From an uncultured Verrucomicrobia subdivision 3 bacterium (GTDB lineage Bacteria; Verrucomicrobiota; Verrucomicrobiia; Limisphaerales; UBA11358), in the NCBI GenBank assembly GCA_903875465.1, contig CAIQWB010000063.1, forward strand, positions 1-39,755: 39,755 bases of DNA. The letters are read 5' to 3'. Shown piece after piece: positions 1 through 8,875 of the stretch. Within the stretch, counting starts at the first letter, position 1, and every line of letters begins with the position of its first letter. A program made the translations under genes and the position numbers. The notes below the pieces were generated by a model. It did not search any database, was not told the origin of the DNA, and saw only the letters and a program-made list of their open reading frames with translations.

Positions 1-539
1 ACGAAGTCGTCGTTTTTGTGTCAATTGGTAGGCGCACCGTTTGGTCCGCCTCCTGTTGAGGCGCGGGAACTTGTTTTGGTTTCATCACCACAAGCCCGCC
101 AGACGGTGCGCCTCTTTTCAAGCTGAATCGTTCCGGCTTAGACCACCACCGCCTCAAGCAGCACCTCTTCGATCTGGCTGGCAGCCGCACCTTCCCGCGA
201 ATTGCAGGGCGCGATTGGAATGCCCACTTGGCCTGGTTGCGTTCCCTGGCCAATTCCCGTTCGGACATCGAACGCACCTTTCTCACCACGCTGGCCGACG
301 AGGCCCAAACGCCCATCGCCGAGCCGTGTTGCATTCTGGACTCCTTCTCCACCCCCAACGTGTGCATTTTCTGTAACGGCTCCGTCCACGACAAACCCGC
401 CCAGGCCGGGCGGGACATCGAACTCTGCCGCGAACTGATCAACTGCGGCTACCGTGTCATTGTCATCCGCTAAGAACGCCCTCTCGCCGAGCAAATCGGC
501 ACTCCACCCAAACTTTTTGGCCAACGGGTTTCGGGATAA
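1..539 (+). pseudogene. Decayed C-terminal remnant of a DUF1998/helicase-associated protein
   Basis: Reading frame 3 carries a stretch ending in CILDSF..PNVCIFC.GSVHD...RDIELCRELINCGYRVIVIR. This resembles the C-terminal nuclease-like tail I recall from DEAD/DEAH helicases and DUF1998 proteins such as those of DISARM-type systems. The frame is stopped by TAA at 471-473, exactly where a Tyr codon would normally follow VIR. Beyond that stop the same frame continues with family-like sequence (ERPLAEQI...KLFGQRVSG) to TAA 537-539, so 471-473 reads as a nonsense mutation. A second in-frame stop lies at 57-59 inside the folded element at 30-113. The 5' part is outside the window. The family name rests on remembered motifs; the decay is directly visible. 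Confidence 0.55.
30..113. repeat. 84-nt palindromic element folding into a three-way junction
   Basis: Bases 30-44 and 99-113 are inverted repeats matching at 14 of 15 positions; the one mismatch would be G-U in RNA. Between them lie two further stems. CGCCTC 47-52 pairs perfectly with GAGGCG 58-63 around a 5-nt loop. CGGG-aa-CTTGT 64-74 pairs with ACAAG-CCCG 90-98 with a 2-nt bulge. Nearly every base outside the loops is paired. It lies in the decayed helicase-like gene and contributes one of its stop codons, so it could be an inserted palindromic repeat (REP- or MITE-like). I see no clear target-site duplication, and other copies cannot be sought from this window. Confidence 0.5.
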
Positions 540-937
540 ATTATTTTTTAATGAGAACAGTCGTGGTCACTGGGAAGTCTAAAGGCACCCGATCGGAATT
601 TGAAGGAGTATGAAAACGGTACATAGAAGCGATCTGAGGCTAATTTTTGGTGCGCTTTCTACTCCAGGGAATTTAATAACCAGGGCGCAAGGCACTTTAA
701 ATCCGTATGAACAAATGGCTGGACGGTTAAAGTTTTCTGGTTAGGGCAGGTTCGATTAGAGTGCTGCAAATGCCGGTGACCAGCTCAGGTGGGCCTTAAT
801 TCCTTTGATGTTTAATTGCCCCTGATTGACGCAATTTATACCCTCCCAAGTACATTTTTCCTGTTTAAGCTATTTTTAAATCATGTGTCTGAAGATATTT
901 AATTTTTTACCGAATGGTTTTGGTTGGAGTAGTGGCC
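540..937. other. Intergenic region ahead of the locus, no convincing gene
   Basis: This 398-bp stretch is AT-richer than its surroundings. It contains one 44-codon ORF (610-744) without recognisable homology, rejected as a gene. Its notable content is the tandem operator-like repeat at 806-846 and an AT-rich leader (about 860-912) running up to the first gene. Confidence 0.6.
806..846 (+). promoter_or_regulatory. Tandem 21-bp direct-repeat operator, unit 1
   Basis: There are two half-sites offset by 21 bp: TGATGTTT-N6-CCCTGA at 806-825 and TGACGCAA-N6-CCCTCC at 827-846. The second is a near-ideal match to the consensus shared by six sites in the window; the first keeps TGA.G and CCCT. The site ends 91 bp before the preferred ATG at 938. 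Probable target of the XylR-type regulator encoded at 24257 (inference). Confidence 0.6.
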
Positions 938-3232
938 ATGAATGATGGAGCTTCAACTATAGAAAGTCGAACTGGAATGGAGGATGGCAAGGAGTTCATT
1001 GCCTGGCTAGCTGCCAACCATTGCGCCTGTCGGGTTGTATTCAACCGCTACGATTTTGAGCGGGGCAACTTGCTTACAAACCGCTCGGAACATGTCCTTG
1101 GGACAAAAACGATGGCGGTGCGATTGCCTGAGTCAGAATGGCAGACATCCTGGCAGGCAGCTCTTTCGGCAGGTCAGGGGGCGGGTGAAGTGGCGGTGCG
1201 TTTTGAATGTCGGGCCGGGCAGCTCCGGCAAGCGGCGATAGCAGTTGAGCTGGTTTTTGATCGTTGGTCCGCCCTCAATTATGTCTTGATGCCAGCGGCG
1301 GCATACGATGGCAACCGCTTCCTGTCCCGGAAAATTCCCTATTCGCCGAAGTTATATTTTGTGCAGGACATCGGCAAAGACAACCCGCCTATTATCAGTG
1401 ATGTCCCGCGCTTAAATGCCGGGGAGGGGGTGTCGCGCATTCAAGAGCGCAGTGGCAGTCTGGCCGTGCCAGCCATCGGATTTCAAAATCAACGGTCAGG
1501 ACGGGGATGCTTAATATTCACCCGGCAGGGCAATGGATTGGGCGATTATGGTTTAAGTATTGAGGAATCCCGCCGGCGCGATCAAGCAGTTATCACGGTG
1601 ACCAGTCCGTTGGTCCGTGAATTGAATAGTTACCGCATCTGTGACCGGGATTTTCCATCTGAGGACCAACCGCATGATTTCAAAGCGGGCGAGGTGATGG
1701 AAATCAGTTTCCGGCTGGTGTTTTTTGATGCCCCGCACCCGCAGGATTTATTTGATCGATTGGCCACGGAACGGACAGCTGAGGGGACACCCAAAACCAA
1801 GATGCCGGTGATGCCCTTTTCCGCTTGTTTTGAATTGCAGGAGGAAAAGTTTAACCGGCATAATTTTGTGGCCAAGCATGGCTATTATTCCGTTGGTCCG
1901 CGCCAGAATTTTTTACAGGACTGGCAGATTGGCTGGACCGGTGGGATGATTAGCACCTATCCTCTGCTGTTCGCTGGCGGGCGCCAGACCCGAAAAAATG
2001 TCCTCCGCAATTTTAAATGGTTGTTTCCAGCGGGGATTGCCCCCTCCGGTCTCTTTTGGGATGCGGGCAGGAATGGGACCGAGTGGTTTGGCGGGGATAT
2101 TCGCAAGCCGCATACCGGTGAATGGCACCTGATCCGTAAAAGTGGTGACGCAGTGTTTTATATCATCAAGCAATTCAGGTTGATGGAACAACTTGGGATA
2201 ATGGTGGATCCCGCCTGGCAGCAAGGATTAAAGGGGGTTTGCGACGCCTTGGCAAAACTCTGGCAGAAAAACAAGCAGTTCGGCCAGTTTGTGGATTCAC
2301 TTACGGGGCAGATTTGCGTGGGGGGATCGACCAGTGGAGCAATTATTCCCGCAGCGCTGGTTCTGGCGGCAGATTATTTCAAGGTGCCAAAATATCTGCG
2401 GGTGGCGGTGGCGGCAGCCGAGAAATTTTATCAGGAATTTACGATCAAAGGTTTGAGTTGCGGTGGTCCGGGCGACGCGTTGCAAAATCCTGATTCGGAA
2501 TCGTGGTATGCATTAATTGAAAGTTATCTGGCTTTGTACGAGGCCACAGGTAAGCGATTCTGGTTACAACGGGCGATGGAGACATCCCGGCAATTCTCCT
2601 CGTGGGTGGTGGCTTATGATTTTGAATTTCCCCCTAAATCAACCTTTGCCTGGGCAGGCATTCGGACCACTGGCGCGGTCTATGCGAATACGCAGAACAA
2701 ACATGCCGCGCCTGGACTTTGCACGTTTTCTGGACTGGGCCTGTTAAAGTTATTTCGGGCCACGGGTGACAAATTTCACCTTGAATTGCTGCGGGATATC
2801 GCCTTTGGACTGCCCCAATATCTGCCACATCCCCAGCGGCCCTTGGGCCAGGCAAAGCCAGGCTGGATGTGTGAGCGCGTCAATCTCACTGATTGGGAGG
2901 GACCGGAGCGCATCGGTGAAACACTGGAGATGACCACGTGGGCCGAAACCGCGCTCATGCTGACGACGATTGAGATTCCGGGCCTCTACGTGCAACCGGA
3001 CCAAAGTCTGGTGATGGCATTTGACAATATCACTGCGGAAATCGATGCCGAAACCGACGGCGAATTATCGGTGCACATCCACAACCCCACACCAGCCGCA
3101 GCGGCCGTGCGAGTGTTCGCCGAAAGCCGACACGAAGCCGGCAGGGTACTTCCCGACAATTATTTGTTGGACGGAAGGATTGAATGCCTGCTGCCCGGTG
3201 AGTCAAAAACTCTTAAATTCTTGAAATCATGA
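938..3232 (+). CDS. Putative alpha/alpha-toroid glycosidase-like protein, family unknown
   Basis: I do not recognise a named family. The 764-residue protein has a beta-rich N-terminal half to about residue 310. A helical, aromatic-rich half follows, with repeated motifs typical of (alpha/alpha)6 barrels: GWTGGMISTYPLLFAGG near 335-350, WFGGDIRKPHTGEW near 382-397, ESWYALIESYLALYEATGK near 517-535. A small beta domain closes it. This build recalls toroidal glycosidases and lyases, but catalytic residues cannot be named. I prefer ATG 938 because GGAG lies 8 bp upstream at 926-929; an in-frame ATG at 914 lacks this. There is no signal peptide, so it is probably cytoplasmic. As the first gene of a seven-gene operon containing GH43, GH29 and a transporter, it is probably a catabolic carbohydrate enzyme. 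Confidence 0.6.
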   Translation: MNDGASTIESRTGMEDGKEFIAWLAANHCACRVVFNRYDFERGNLLTNRSEHVLGTKTMAVRLPESEWQTSWQAALSAGQGAGEVAVRFECRAGQLRQAAIAVELVFDRWSALNYVLMPAAAYDGNRFLSRKIPYSPKLYFVQDIGKDNPPIISDVPRLNAGEGVSRIQERSGSLAVPAIGFQNQRSGRGCLIFTRQGNGLGDYGLSIEESRRRDQAVITVTSPLVRELNSYRICDRDFPSEDQPHDFKAGEVMEISFRLVFFDAPHPQDLFDRLATERTAEGTPKTKMPVMPFSACFELQEEKFNRHNFVAKHGYYSVGPRQNFLQDWQIGWTGGMISTYPLLFAGGRQTRKNVLRNFKWLFPAGIAPSGLFWDAGRNGTEWFGGDIRKPHTGEWHLIRKSGDAVFYIIKQFRLMEQLGIMVDPAWQQGLKGVCDALAKLWQKNKQFGQFVDSLTGQICVGGSTSGAIIPAALVLAADYFKVPKYLRVAVAAAEKFYQEFTIKGLSCGGPGDALQNPDSESWYALIESYLALYEATGKRFWLQRAMETSRQFSSWVVAYDFEFPPKSTFAWAGIRTTGAVYANTQNKHAAPGLCTFSGLGLLKLFRATGDKFHLELLRDIAFGLPQYLPHPQRPLGQAKPGWMCERVNLTDWEGPERIGETLEMTTWAETALMLTTIEIPGLYVQPDQSLVMAFDNITAEIDAETDGELSVHIHNPTPAAAAVRVFAESRHEAGRVLPDNYLLDGRIECLLPGESKTLKFLKS

Positions 3233-3262
3233 AACGATTTCTCGCAAGCAGTGGTGGCTAGG

Positions 3263-4795
3263 ATGAATTACCACAATCCAGTAATTCCGGGTTTTTATCC
3301 CGACCCCAGCGTTTGCCGGGTGGGTGAGGGTTTTTACCTGGTTAACAGCAGCTTTGAATACTTTCCAGGGGTGCCGATCTGGCACAGCCGAGATTTGATT
3401 CACTGGCGGCAGTTGGGCCATGTGCTGACCCGGCGTAGTCAATTAGAACTGGCCGGGGTGCGGTGCTCCGATGGGATTTACGCGCCAACGCTGCGCTATC
3501 ACCAGGGCTTTTTTTATATGATTACGACGCTGGTCAGCTCCGGAACCTACCGGAATTTCTGGGTGATCGCCACGGACCCGGCGGGGCCTTGGAGTGATCC
3601 GGTTTGGTTTGACCAAAGCGGCATTGATCCCTCGTTGTTTTTCGACGAGGACGGCCGGGTGTATTTTCAATCCAATCGCGGGATGACTTTCAAAATGGAG
3701 CGGGCCATTTATCAAAGCGAAGTTGACCTTCCGTCCGGCAGGCGCCTGACCGAGCCGGTCATCATCTGGCGGGGCAGCGGCGGAAGTTACGTTGAGGGAC
3801 CGCATATTTATAGGCGGGAGGGCTGGTATTACCTCCTGACCGCGGAAGGGGGCACGAGTTATGGTCACATGGTGGCGGTGGCACGGAGCCGGAATATTTG
3901 GGGTGACTTTGAAGCCTGCCCGCACAACCCAATTCTATCCAACCGCCATGCCTATGAGAATCTGCACGGTACGGGGCACGCCGACCTAGTGCAGGCGGCG
4001 GACGGCACCTGGTGGATGGTGCATCTGGCCTTTAGAAAAACGGTAGGCGATGTGCATACCCTTGGCCGGGAGACGTGTCTGACCCCGGTAACCTGGTGTG
4101 GGGGCTGGCCCATCGTGAATCATACCGGCACCACGGCCGAAGCCATTGAGGCGACCACCCTCCCCCTCCATCCGTGGCCAGAGGTGGACGGACGCGATGA
4201 TTTCGACACGCCAGTACTGGGGATGGTGTGGATTCAGTTGCGCAATCCGGAGATGAATAATTACTCACTGACAGATCGACCAGGATTTTTGCGATTGCGA
4301 GGCGTGGCCACCAGTCTTTTTGATCTGGCTTCGCCCACCCTCGTCGCCCGCCGGCAGCAACATTTTGAATTTACCGCGGGCACCCGCCTGGAATTTGAAC
4401 CCGGCACTCCTCAAGAAGAAGCTGGGATGGCTTTGCTAATGACCAACGAGCATCATTACGACTTTTGCGTGACAAGCCGGGCGGGCCAGCGGGTGCTCCA
4501 AGTACGATATCATTTGGAATTAATCTGGCAAACGGCGGTGGAGATACCACTGACTTCGGGGCCATTAGACTTGAAGATTACAGGTTCGCGCGAGCATTAT
4601 CGGTTTTCATTTTCCCAGTCAGGTCAAGATTTTCGTGAAATTGCCAGGGTCAACACGCGTTATTTGGGCACAGAGGTTACGGGCGGTTACAATGGCGTGG
4701 TGATCGCCCTGTATGCCACCGGGCATGGCGGAGTTTGCTCGAAGCCTGCGGATTTTGACTGGTTTGATTATCAGCCGCAAGGAGGCAGCGAATGA
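3263..4795 (+). CDS. GH43 family beta-xylosidase / alpha-L-arabinofuranosidase
   Basis: An inverting glycosidase of family GH43, with a five-bladed beta-propeller in the first ~310 residues and a C-terminal concanavalin-like beta-sandwich (about 325-505). This two-domain build is typical of XynB-type enzymes that release xylose or arabinose from short oligosaccharides. The catalytic triad is visible: base Asp14 in YPDPSV, pKa-modulating Asp122 in GIDPSLFFD, and acid Glu178 in VEGPHIY. ATG 3263 is preferred because family members begin almost directly at N-PVI-GFYPDPS; a GTG at 3251 would add four residues. It has no signal peptide, so it likely acts in the cytoplasm on imported oligosaccharides. 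It begins 30 bp after the preceding gene and overlaps the transporter gene by 4 bp (ATGA). Xylose versus arabinose specificity cannot be decided by eye. Confidence 0.9.
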   Translation: MNYHNPVIPGFYPDPSVCRVGEGFYLVNSSFEYFPGVPIWHSRDLIHWRQLGHVLTRRSQLELAGVRCSDGIYAPTLRYHQGFFYMITTLVSSGTYRNFWVIATDPAGPWSDPVWFDQSGIDPSLFFDEDGRVYFQSNRGMTFKMERAIYQSEVDLPSGRRLTEPVIIWRGSGGSYVEGPHIYRREGWYYLLTAEGGTSYGHMVAVARSRNIWGDFEACPHNPILSNRHAYENLHGTGHADLVQAADGTWWMVHLAFRKTVGDVHTLGRETCLTPVTWCGGWPIVNHTGTTAEAIEATTLPLHPWPEVDGRDDFDTPVLGMVWIQLRNPEMNNYSLTDRPGFLRLRGVATSLFDLASPTLVARRQQHFEFTAGTRLEFEPGTPQEEAGMALLMTNEHHYDFCVTSRAGQRVLQVRYHLELIWQTAVEIPLTSGPLDLKITGSREHYRFSFSQSGQDFREIARVNTRYLGTEVTGGYNGVVIALYATGHGGVCSKPADFDWFDYQPQGGSE

Positions 4796-7389
4796 ACCGC
4801 TGGCATACGGCATTTTTTGGAGGCGGGCTGCTCGCGCTGGTGCTGCTGGTCAATGGTCCGGCTTGGGCCCAGTCGAATCAAGAGAGCTTTGGGTTCTTCC
4901 GGCGGGAACAGGCGCTGCCGATGGAGCGGGCAGGACGTTTTTTGGGGCAGTCCGACGGGCGGTTGCTGGTGGGGGGCGGTCTGGACGCCAGCGGCAACCC
5001 CAGCGACGACGTTCTGGTCCAGACAGATTCGGGTTGGAAATCATTTAAATTGAGGGAACCGCTCGCATTTTGCGGTTTTGTCAGTGGCACTTTGCTTGAA
5101 GGATCAGAAACCCGCAGTCGGCTATTTTTAATCGGTGGATTCACCAAGGGCGGACTGAGCCGCCAGGTTAGTGAGCTGGAGTGGCGGCATGGTACTTTGC
5201 GACAAAGCGAATTGCCGGCATTGCCGGAAGCGGTTGCGCTTGCGGGCGCGGGCTTTTTCGAGGACCAGGCCAAAAAGCAATTGTACGTTGTGGGTGGTAC
5301 AACAGCGACAAACGCCAGCACCGTCTCACATAAATTATGGCGGCACAGCTTTGGGGATCCGGCAAAGCCAGGTTGGGAGGAATTGCCTTCACAGCCCGGG
5401 GTGGGACGGCTGTGTCCCGGGGTCGCCTGCTTTTACAATGATTTGCTGGTACTGGGCGGGTTTACCGTAACGACTAACGCAGGTAAAACGATTTATACCC
5501 CCACCCGTGCCGCTCAAGCCTACCGTTGGGAGGTGATTGACGGGACGACATTCACTGGTTGGCGGGATCTGACCCCATTGCCGGAGGCGGTTGCCGCCGC
5601 AGCAGTGTTCATGACCGGGCAGGTGCATGCGGGCGTGGCGGGTGGTTTTACCCAGTCCATCATCGGAAACCTGGGGGAAATGCAGACTGGCGTGGGCACC
5701 TCTACCATTCAGATTTACCATGACGTGACGGATACCTGGGTGCGAAAAGGCGAGTTGCCGGAGGCGCTGACGGCGGCGACCGGTCTTCATGATGGCAAAT
5801 TAACCCTGCTGGGAAAGGCTGCAAACGGGGCCACGGTGGCCTATGACATGACCATTCAACGGCGGGTAAAAAGCCTTGGCTGGCCTGATTATGTGGGTTT
5901 GTTAACCTACTTTAGCTTGGTGGCGTTTGCGGGGATGTATTTCAGCCGCAAACAAACTGGCAGTGCTGGGTTTGCGCTGGGCGATCGGAAAATCCCCTGG
6001 TGGATGGCGGGCATCAGCATGTTTGCCAGTGCGGCGAGCAGCATTAGCTTCATGGCCATCCCAGCTCTGGCCTTCCGGACCAGCATGCTGTGGGCGCTGC
6101 CCGCCCTGATGCTGATACCGCTGTTCTTTTTGGAAGCCTATGTACTGTATCCATTGATTCGCAAACTGGAAATCACCTCAACTTTTGAATACTTGGAGCG
6201 CAGGTTTCATCCCTCGCTACGTTATATTGCCAGCGCACAAGCCATGGCGTTACAGACGTTTGGTCGCATGAACATGGTATTGCTGCTGCCGGCACTAGCC
6301 ATCGCGGCGGTAACCGGGATGAGTGTGTTTGCAAGCGTGCTGTTGATGGGGGGGGTGACGACGGTTTATTCCGCCAAGGGTGGTATGCGGGCGGTGGTGG
6401 TCACGGAAGTTATTCAAGGCATCACAATGGTGCTGGGCATCAGCCTTATTGTAATCATGGCGATCACAGGTCTGCCTCATGGTTGGAGCAGCTTTGTGGA
6501 GGTGGGCACGCGCTTCCACAAGTTTGATCTGGGCATCTGGAGCCTGGACTACACGATGCCGGTTTTGTGGATCCTGATTTTAACGCCCTTGTTCAACAAA
6601 CTGGCCTTTGCCGCCGACCAGCCGACGGTGCAACGGGTGTTTGCGACGCCGCTGAAGGACGTGCGCAAGCTAGCCCTCATGTTTTTGTGCTTCAGTGTTT
6701 TTATTTCTTTCGCGGTGAATTTTGCCGGAATCTCCGTGTTTGCATATTTTCACCAGCACCCAGACGAACTGGACCCCGCCATGACCAACGACCAGATTAT
6801 ACCGCTCTACATCGTGCAGCGACTGCCAGTGGGGCTTGCTGGGTTGATCATAGCCTCCTTGTTTGCAGCGGCGATGTCGGCGCTGGCGGGGAGCATGAAC
6901 AGTGTGGCCATTTTATTCACCGAGGATTATTATGCCAAGATCAAGGAAAGCATTTCGGACCGGGAGCGGTTGCTGACGATGCGGATCGCCTCGTTGGTGG
7001 CGGGTACGGTGGCCACCCTGTGCGCACTCTATATGGGCACTATGAGCTTGCGGTCTTTATTTCAAACGTGGAACGAGCTCTTTGCCATGCTCGGCGGGGG
7101 GTTTCTCGGAGTTTACATCTTGGGCACTTATACGCGTCGAGCCAACGCTGTGGGCGCTTTTAGCGGGGCGCTGGCGAGCATCGGGGTTGCATTATGGTTG
7201 AAGTATGGCACCCCGGTGCACTGGTATTTTTACACACCCGGAGCGGTCATCGCCTGCGTGGTCATTGGCTACACGGTAAGCCTCTGCACACCACCGCCCC
7301 AGCACAGCCTGGCCGGCCTGACGATCTTTGACATCAAACGCGATTTGAACCGGACATCACCTGCCCCCAAAAACTCAAAAATAATATGA
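4792..7389 (+). CDS. Kelch-domain / sodium:solute symporter (SSS) fusion transporter
   Basis: This 865-residue protein has a signal-like N-terminus (about 1-27, ending AWA). A Kelch-type beta-propeller follows (about 30-355) with repeated GG motifs such as LLVGGG, LIGGF, VVGGTT and VLGGF. A full SSS transporter (about 365-845) comes next, opening GWPDYVGLLTYFSL and containing GDRKIPWWMAGISMFASAASSISFM, here split by residues, a segment characteristic of Na+-coupled sugar and sialate symporters. The propeller resembles the cyclically permuted mutarotase (YjhT-like) family, so it may bind or mutarotate the sugar outside the membrane (inference). This is the only transporter gene in the window and likely the route of product uptake. 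A strong GGAGG precedes the ATG. Start and stop overlap both neighbours by ATGA, implying translational coupling with GH43 and GH29. Confidence 0.88.
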   Translation: MNRWHTAFFGGGLLALVLLVNGPAWAQSNQESFGFFRREQALPMERAGRFLGQSDGRLLVGGGLDASGNPSDDVLVQTDSGWKSFKLREPLAFCGFVSGTLLEGSETRSRLFLIGGFTKGGLSRQVSELEWRHGTLRQSELPALPEAVALAGAGFFEDQAKKQLYVVGGTTATNASTVSHKLWRHSFGDPAKPGWEELPSQPGVGRLCPGVACFYNDLLVLGGFTVTTNAGKTIYTPTRAAQAYRWEVIDGTTFTGWRDLTPLPEAVAAAAVFMTGQVHAGVAGGFTQSIIGNLGEMQTGVGTSTIQIYHDVTDTWVRKGELPEALTAATGLHDGKLTLLGKAANGATVAYDMTIQRRVKSLGWPDYVGLLTYFSLVAFAGMYFSRKQTGSAGFALGDRKIPWWMAGISMFASAASSISFMAIPALAFRTSMLWALPALMLIPLFFLEAYVLYPLIRKLEITSTFEYLERRFHPSLRYIASAQAMALQTFGRMNMVLLLPALAIAAVTGMSVFASVLLMGGVTTVYSAKGGMRAVVVTEVIQGITMVLGISLIVIMAITGLPHGWSSFVEVGTRFHKFDLGIWSLDYTMPVLWILILTPLFNKLAFAADQPTVQRVFATPLKDVRKLALMFLCFSVFISFAVNFAGISVFAYFHQHPDELDPAMTNDQIIPLYIVQRLPVGLAGLIIASLFAAAMSALAGSMNSVAILFTEDYYAKIKESISDRERLLTMRIASLVAGTVATLCALYMGTMSLRSLFQTWNELFAMLGGGFLGVYILGTYTRRANAVGAFSGALASIGVALWLKYGTPVHWYFYTPGAVIACVVIGYTVSLCTPPPQHSLAGLTIFDIKRDLNRTSPAPKNSKII

Positions 7390-8795
7390 AAAGAAATCTG
7401 CTTTTGTTAGCGTTATTAGGGGTGGCGTTTTTTTCCTGGCAACTCCAGGCCGGCGAACCCGCTGAGACCAAGGAACAGCGCGATTCACGCATGACTTGGT
7501 GGCGCGAGGCAAAATTTGGACTTTTTATCCATTGGGGAGTCTATTCCGTGCCCGCCGGCTATTATCGTGGCAAGTCCGTGGCCGGCAACGGCGAATGGAT
7601 TATGAACAAAGGTAAAATCCCCATGGCGGAATACCAGCTATTCGCCAAGGATTTCAATCCGGTCAAGTTCAATGCTTACGACTGGGTAAAGGCCGCCAAA
7701 GAAGCGGGAATGAAATATATCATAATTACCGCGAAGCACCACGACGGCTTTGCGATGTTTGACACCAAGGTTAGCAAGTGGAACATCGTCGACGCCACAC
7801 CTTACAGTAAAGATGTGCTGAAGCCGCTCGCTGAAGCGTGTCGGAAATACGGCGTCAAGCTGGGCTTCTACTATTCACAGGCGCAGGATTGGAATAACGG
7901 CGGCTCAACCGGGGTGCCGAGCGGTACCAACGCCGCCCCGGGTTGGGATACAGCGCAAAAGCACGACATGGATGATTACATTGACAACATCGCCATCCCC
8001 CAAGTGAAGGAAATCTGTTCGCACTATGGCGAGTTTCCCGCCGTCATCTGGTGGGACACACCGCGCAACATGAACACCAACCGTGCCCAAAAGCTTTACG
8101 ATGCCGTGCATGCGCTTCGACCGAGCATTATTTTGAACAACCGGCTAGGCGGCGGCTATAATGGCGATACCGAGACTCCGGAGCAGCATATTCCGCCCCA
8201 AGGTTACCCGGGGCGTGATTGGGAAACTTGCATGACGATGAACGGCACTTGGGGGTACAAGAAGGATGACAATAACTGGAAATCCACCGAGACACTTATC
8301 CGCAATCTTTGCGACATTGCCAGTAAGGGTGGTAACTATTTGCTCAACATCGGGCCGACGAGCGAGGGGCTCGTTCCGCAGCCAAGCCTCGACCGGTTGG
8401 CCGAAATCGGCAAGTGGATGAAGGTGAACGGAGAGGCGATTTATGGCAGCGGCCCCACGCCTTTTGGGGCTGAGGCTGGCAAGTTTAGTGACACTGAGAA
8501 AGACAAGGACGGCACGCCTAAATTCATGGCGAACTGGGATTGGCGTGCGACAACAAAACCGGGGAAAATTTTCCTCGAAATCTTCCAATGGCCGACAAGC
8601 AGGCGGTTTGTCCTGCCCGGTCTGCTCAGCAAGGTGACCGATGCGACATTGGTCGCGACCGGTCAAAAATTAGCCGTCTCGGCATCCTCTGCTGGTATGA
8701 CGCTTGATTTGCCCGCAGAGGCGCCGGATAAAATCGCCTCTGTCGTGCGGTTGGAACTCGCGGATACCTCGCCGAAGGTGGAATCTACCAATTGA
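7386..8795 (+). CDS. GH29 alpha-L-fucosidase, secreted
   Basis: A retaining exo-alpha-L-fucosidase of family GH29. A signal peptide is clear (about 1-22, cleavage after LQA). The (beta/alpha)8 catalytic domain spans about 30-370, with the diagnostic WWREAKFGLFIHWGVYSVP near 38-56, AKHHDGFAMFD, and the nucleophile region AVIWWDTP with Asp224 as the predicted nucleophile. The SKGGNYLLNIGPTSEG motif ends the barrel, followed by a short beta-sandwich. The acid/base residue is poorly conserved in GH29 and is not assigned. The start codon overlaps the transporter stop (ATGA). Secretion implies that terminal fucose is removed before import. A length of 469 residues is normal for the family. Confidence 0.93.
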   Translation: MKRNLLLLALLGVAFFSWQLQAGEPAETKEQRDSRMTWWREAKFGLFIHWGVYSVPAGYYRGKSVAGNGEWIMNKGKIPMAEYQLFAKDFNPVKFNAYDWVKAAKEAGMKYIIITAKHHDGFAMFDTKVSKWNIVDATPYSKDVLKPLAEACRKYGVKLGFYYSQAQDWNNGGSTGVPSGTNAAPGWDTAQKHDMDDYIDNIAIPQVKEICSHYGEFPAVIWWDTPRNMNTNRAQKLYDAVHALRPSIILNNRLGGGYNGDTETPEQHIPPQGYPGRDWETCMTMNGTWGYKKDDNNWKSTETLIRNLCDIASKGGNYLLNIGPTSEGLVPQPSLDRLAEIGKWMKVNGEAIYGSGPTPFGAEAGKFSDTEKDKDGTPKFMANWDWRATTKPGKIFLEIFQWPTSRRFVLPGLLSKVTDATLVATGQKLAVSASSAGMTLDLPAEAPDKIASVVRLELADTSPKVESTN

Positions 8796-8875
8796 GCCTG
8801 GCACCATGAAAATTCAAAACATTAATATCTGGAACCCGGACAGAAATTGCCTGAGATGGCTGATGACCGGGGGTA

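Noticed and set aside
30-113. tRNA or tRNA-like gene
   Set aside because: The outer stem is 15 bp and there are only two inner arms; no T-loop or anticodon arm geometry fits.
41-376. 111-codon plus-strand ORF at the left edge
   Set aside because: Out of frame with the helicase-like remnant, low-complexity Pro/His/Arg translation.
610-744. 44-codon ORF after an AAGGAG sequence
   Set aside because: The AAGGAG is only one base from the ATG, the product has no recognisable features, and the region looks like intergenic sequence.
814-836. Inverted repeat AATTGC / GCAATT as an operator palindrome
   Set aside because: The same bases are better explained by the tandem direct repeat, which recurs upstream of five other units, whereas the palindrome does not.
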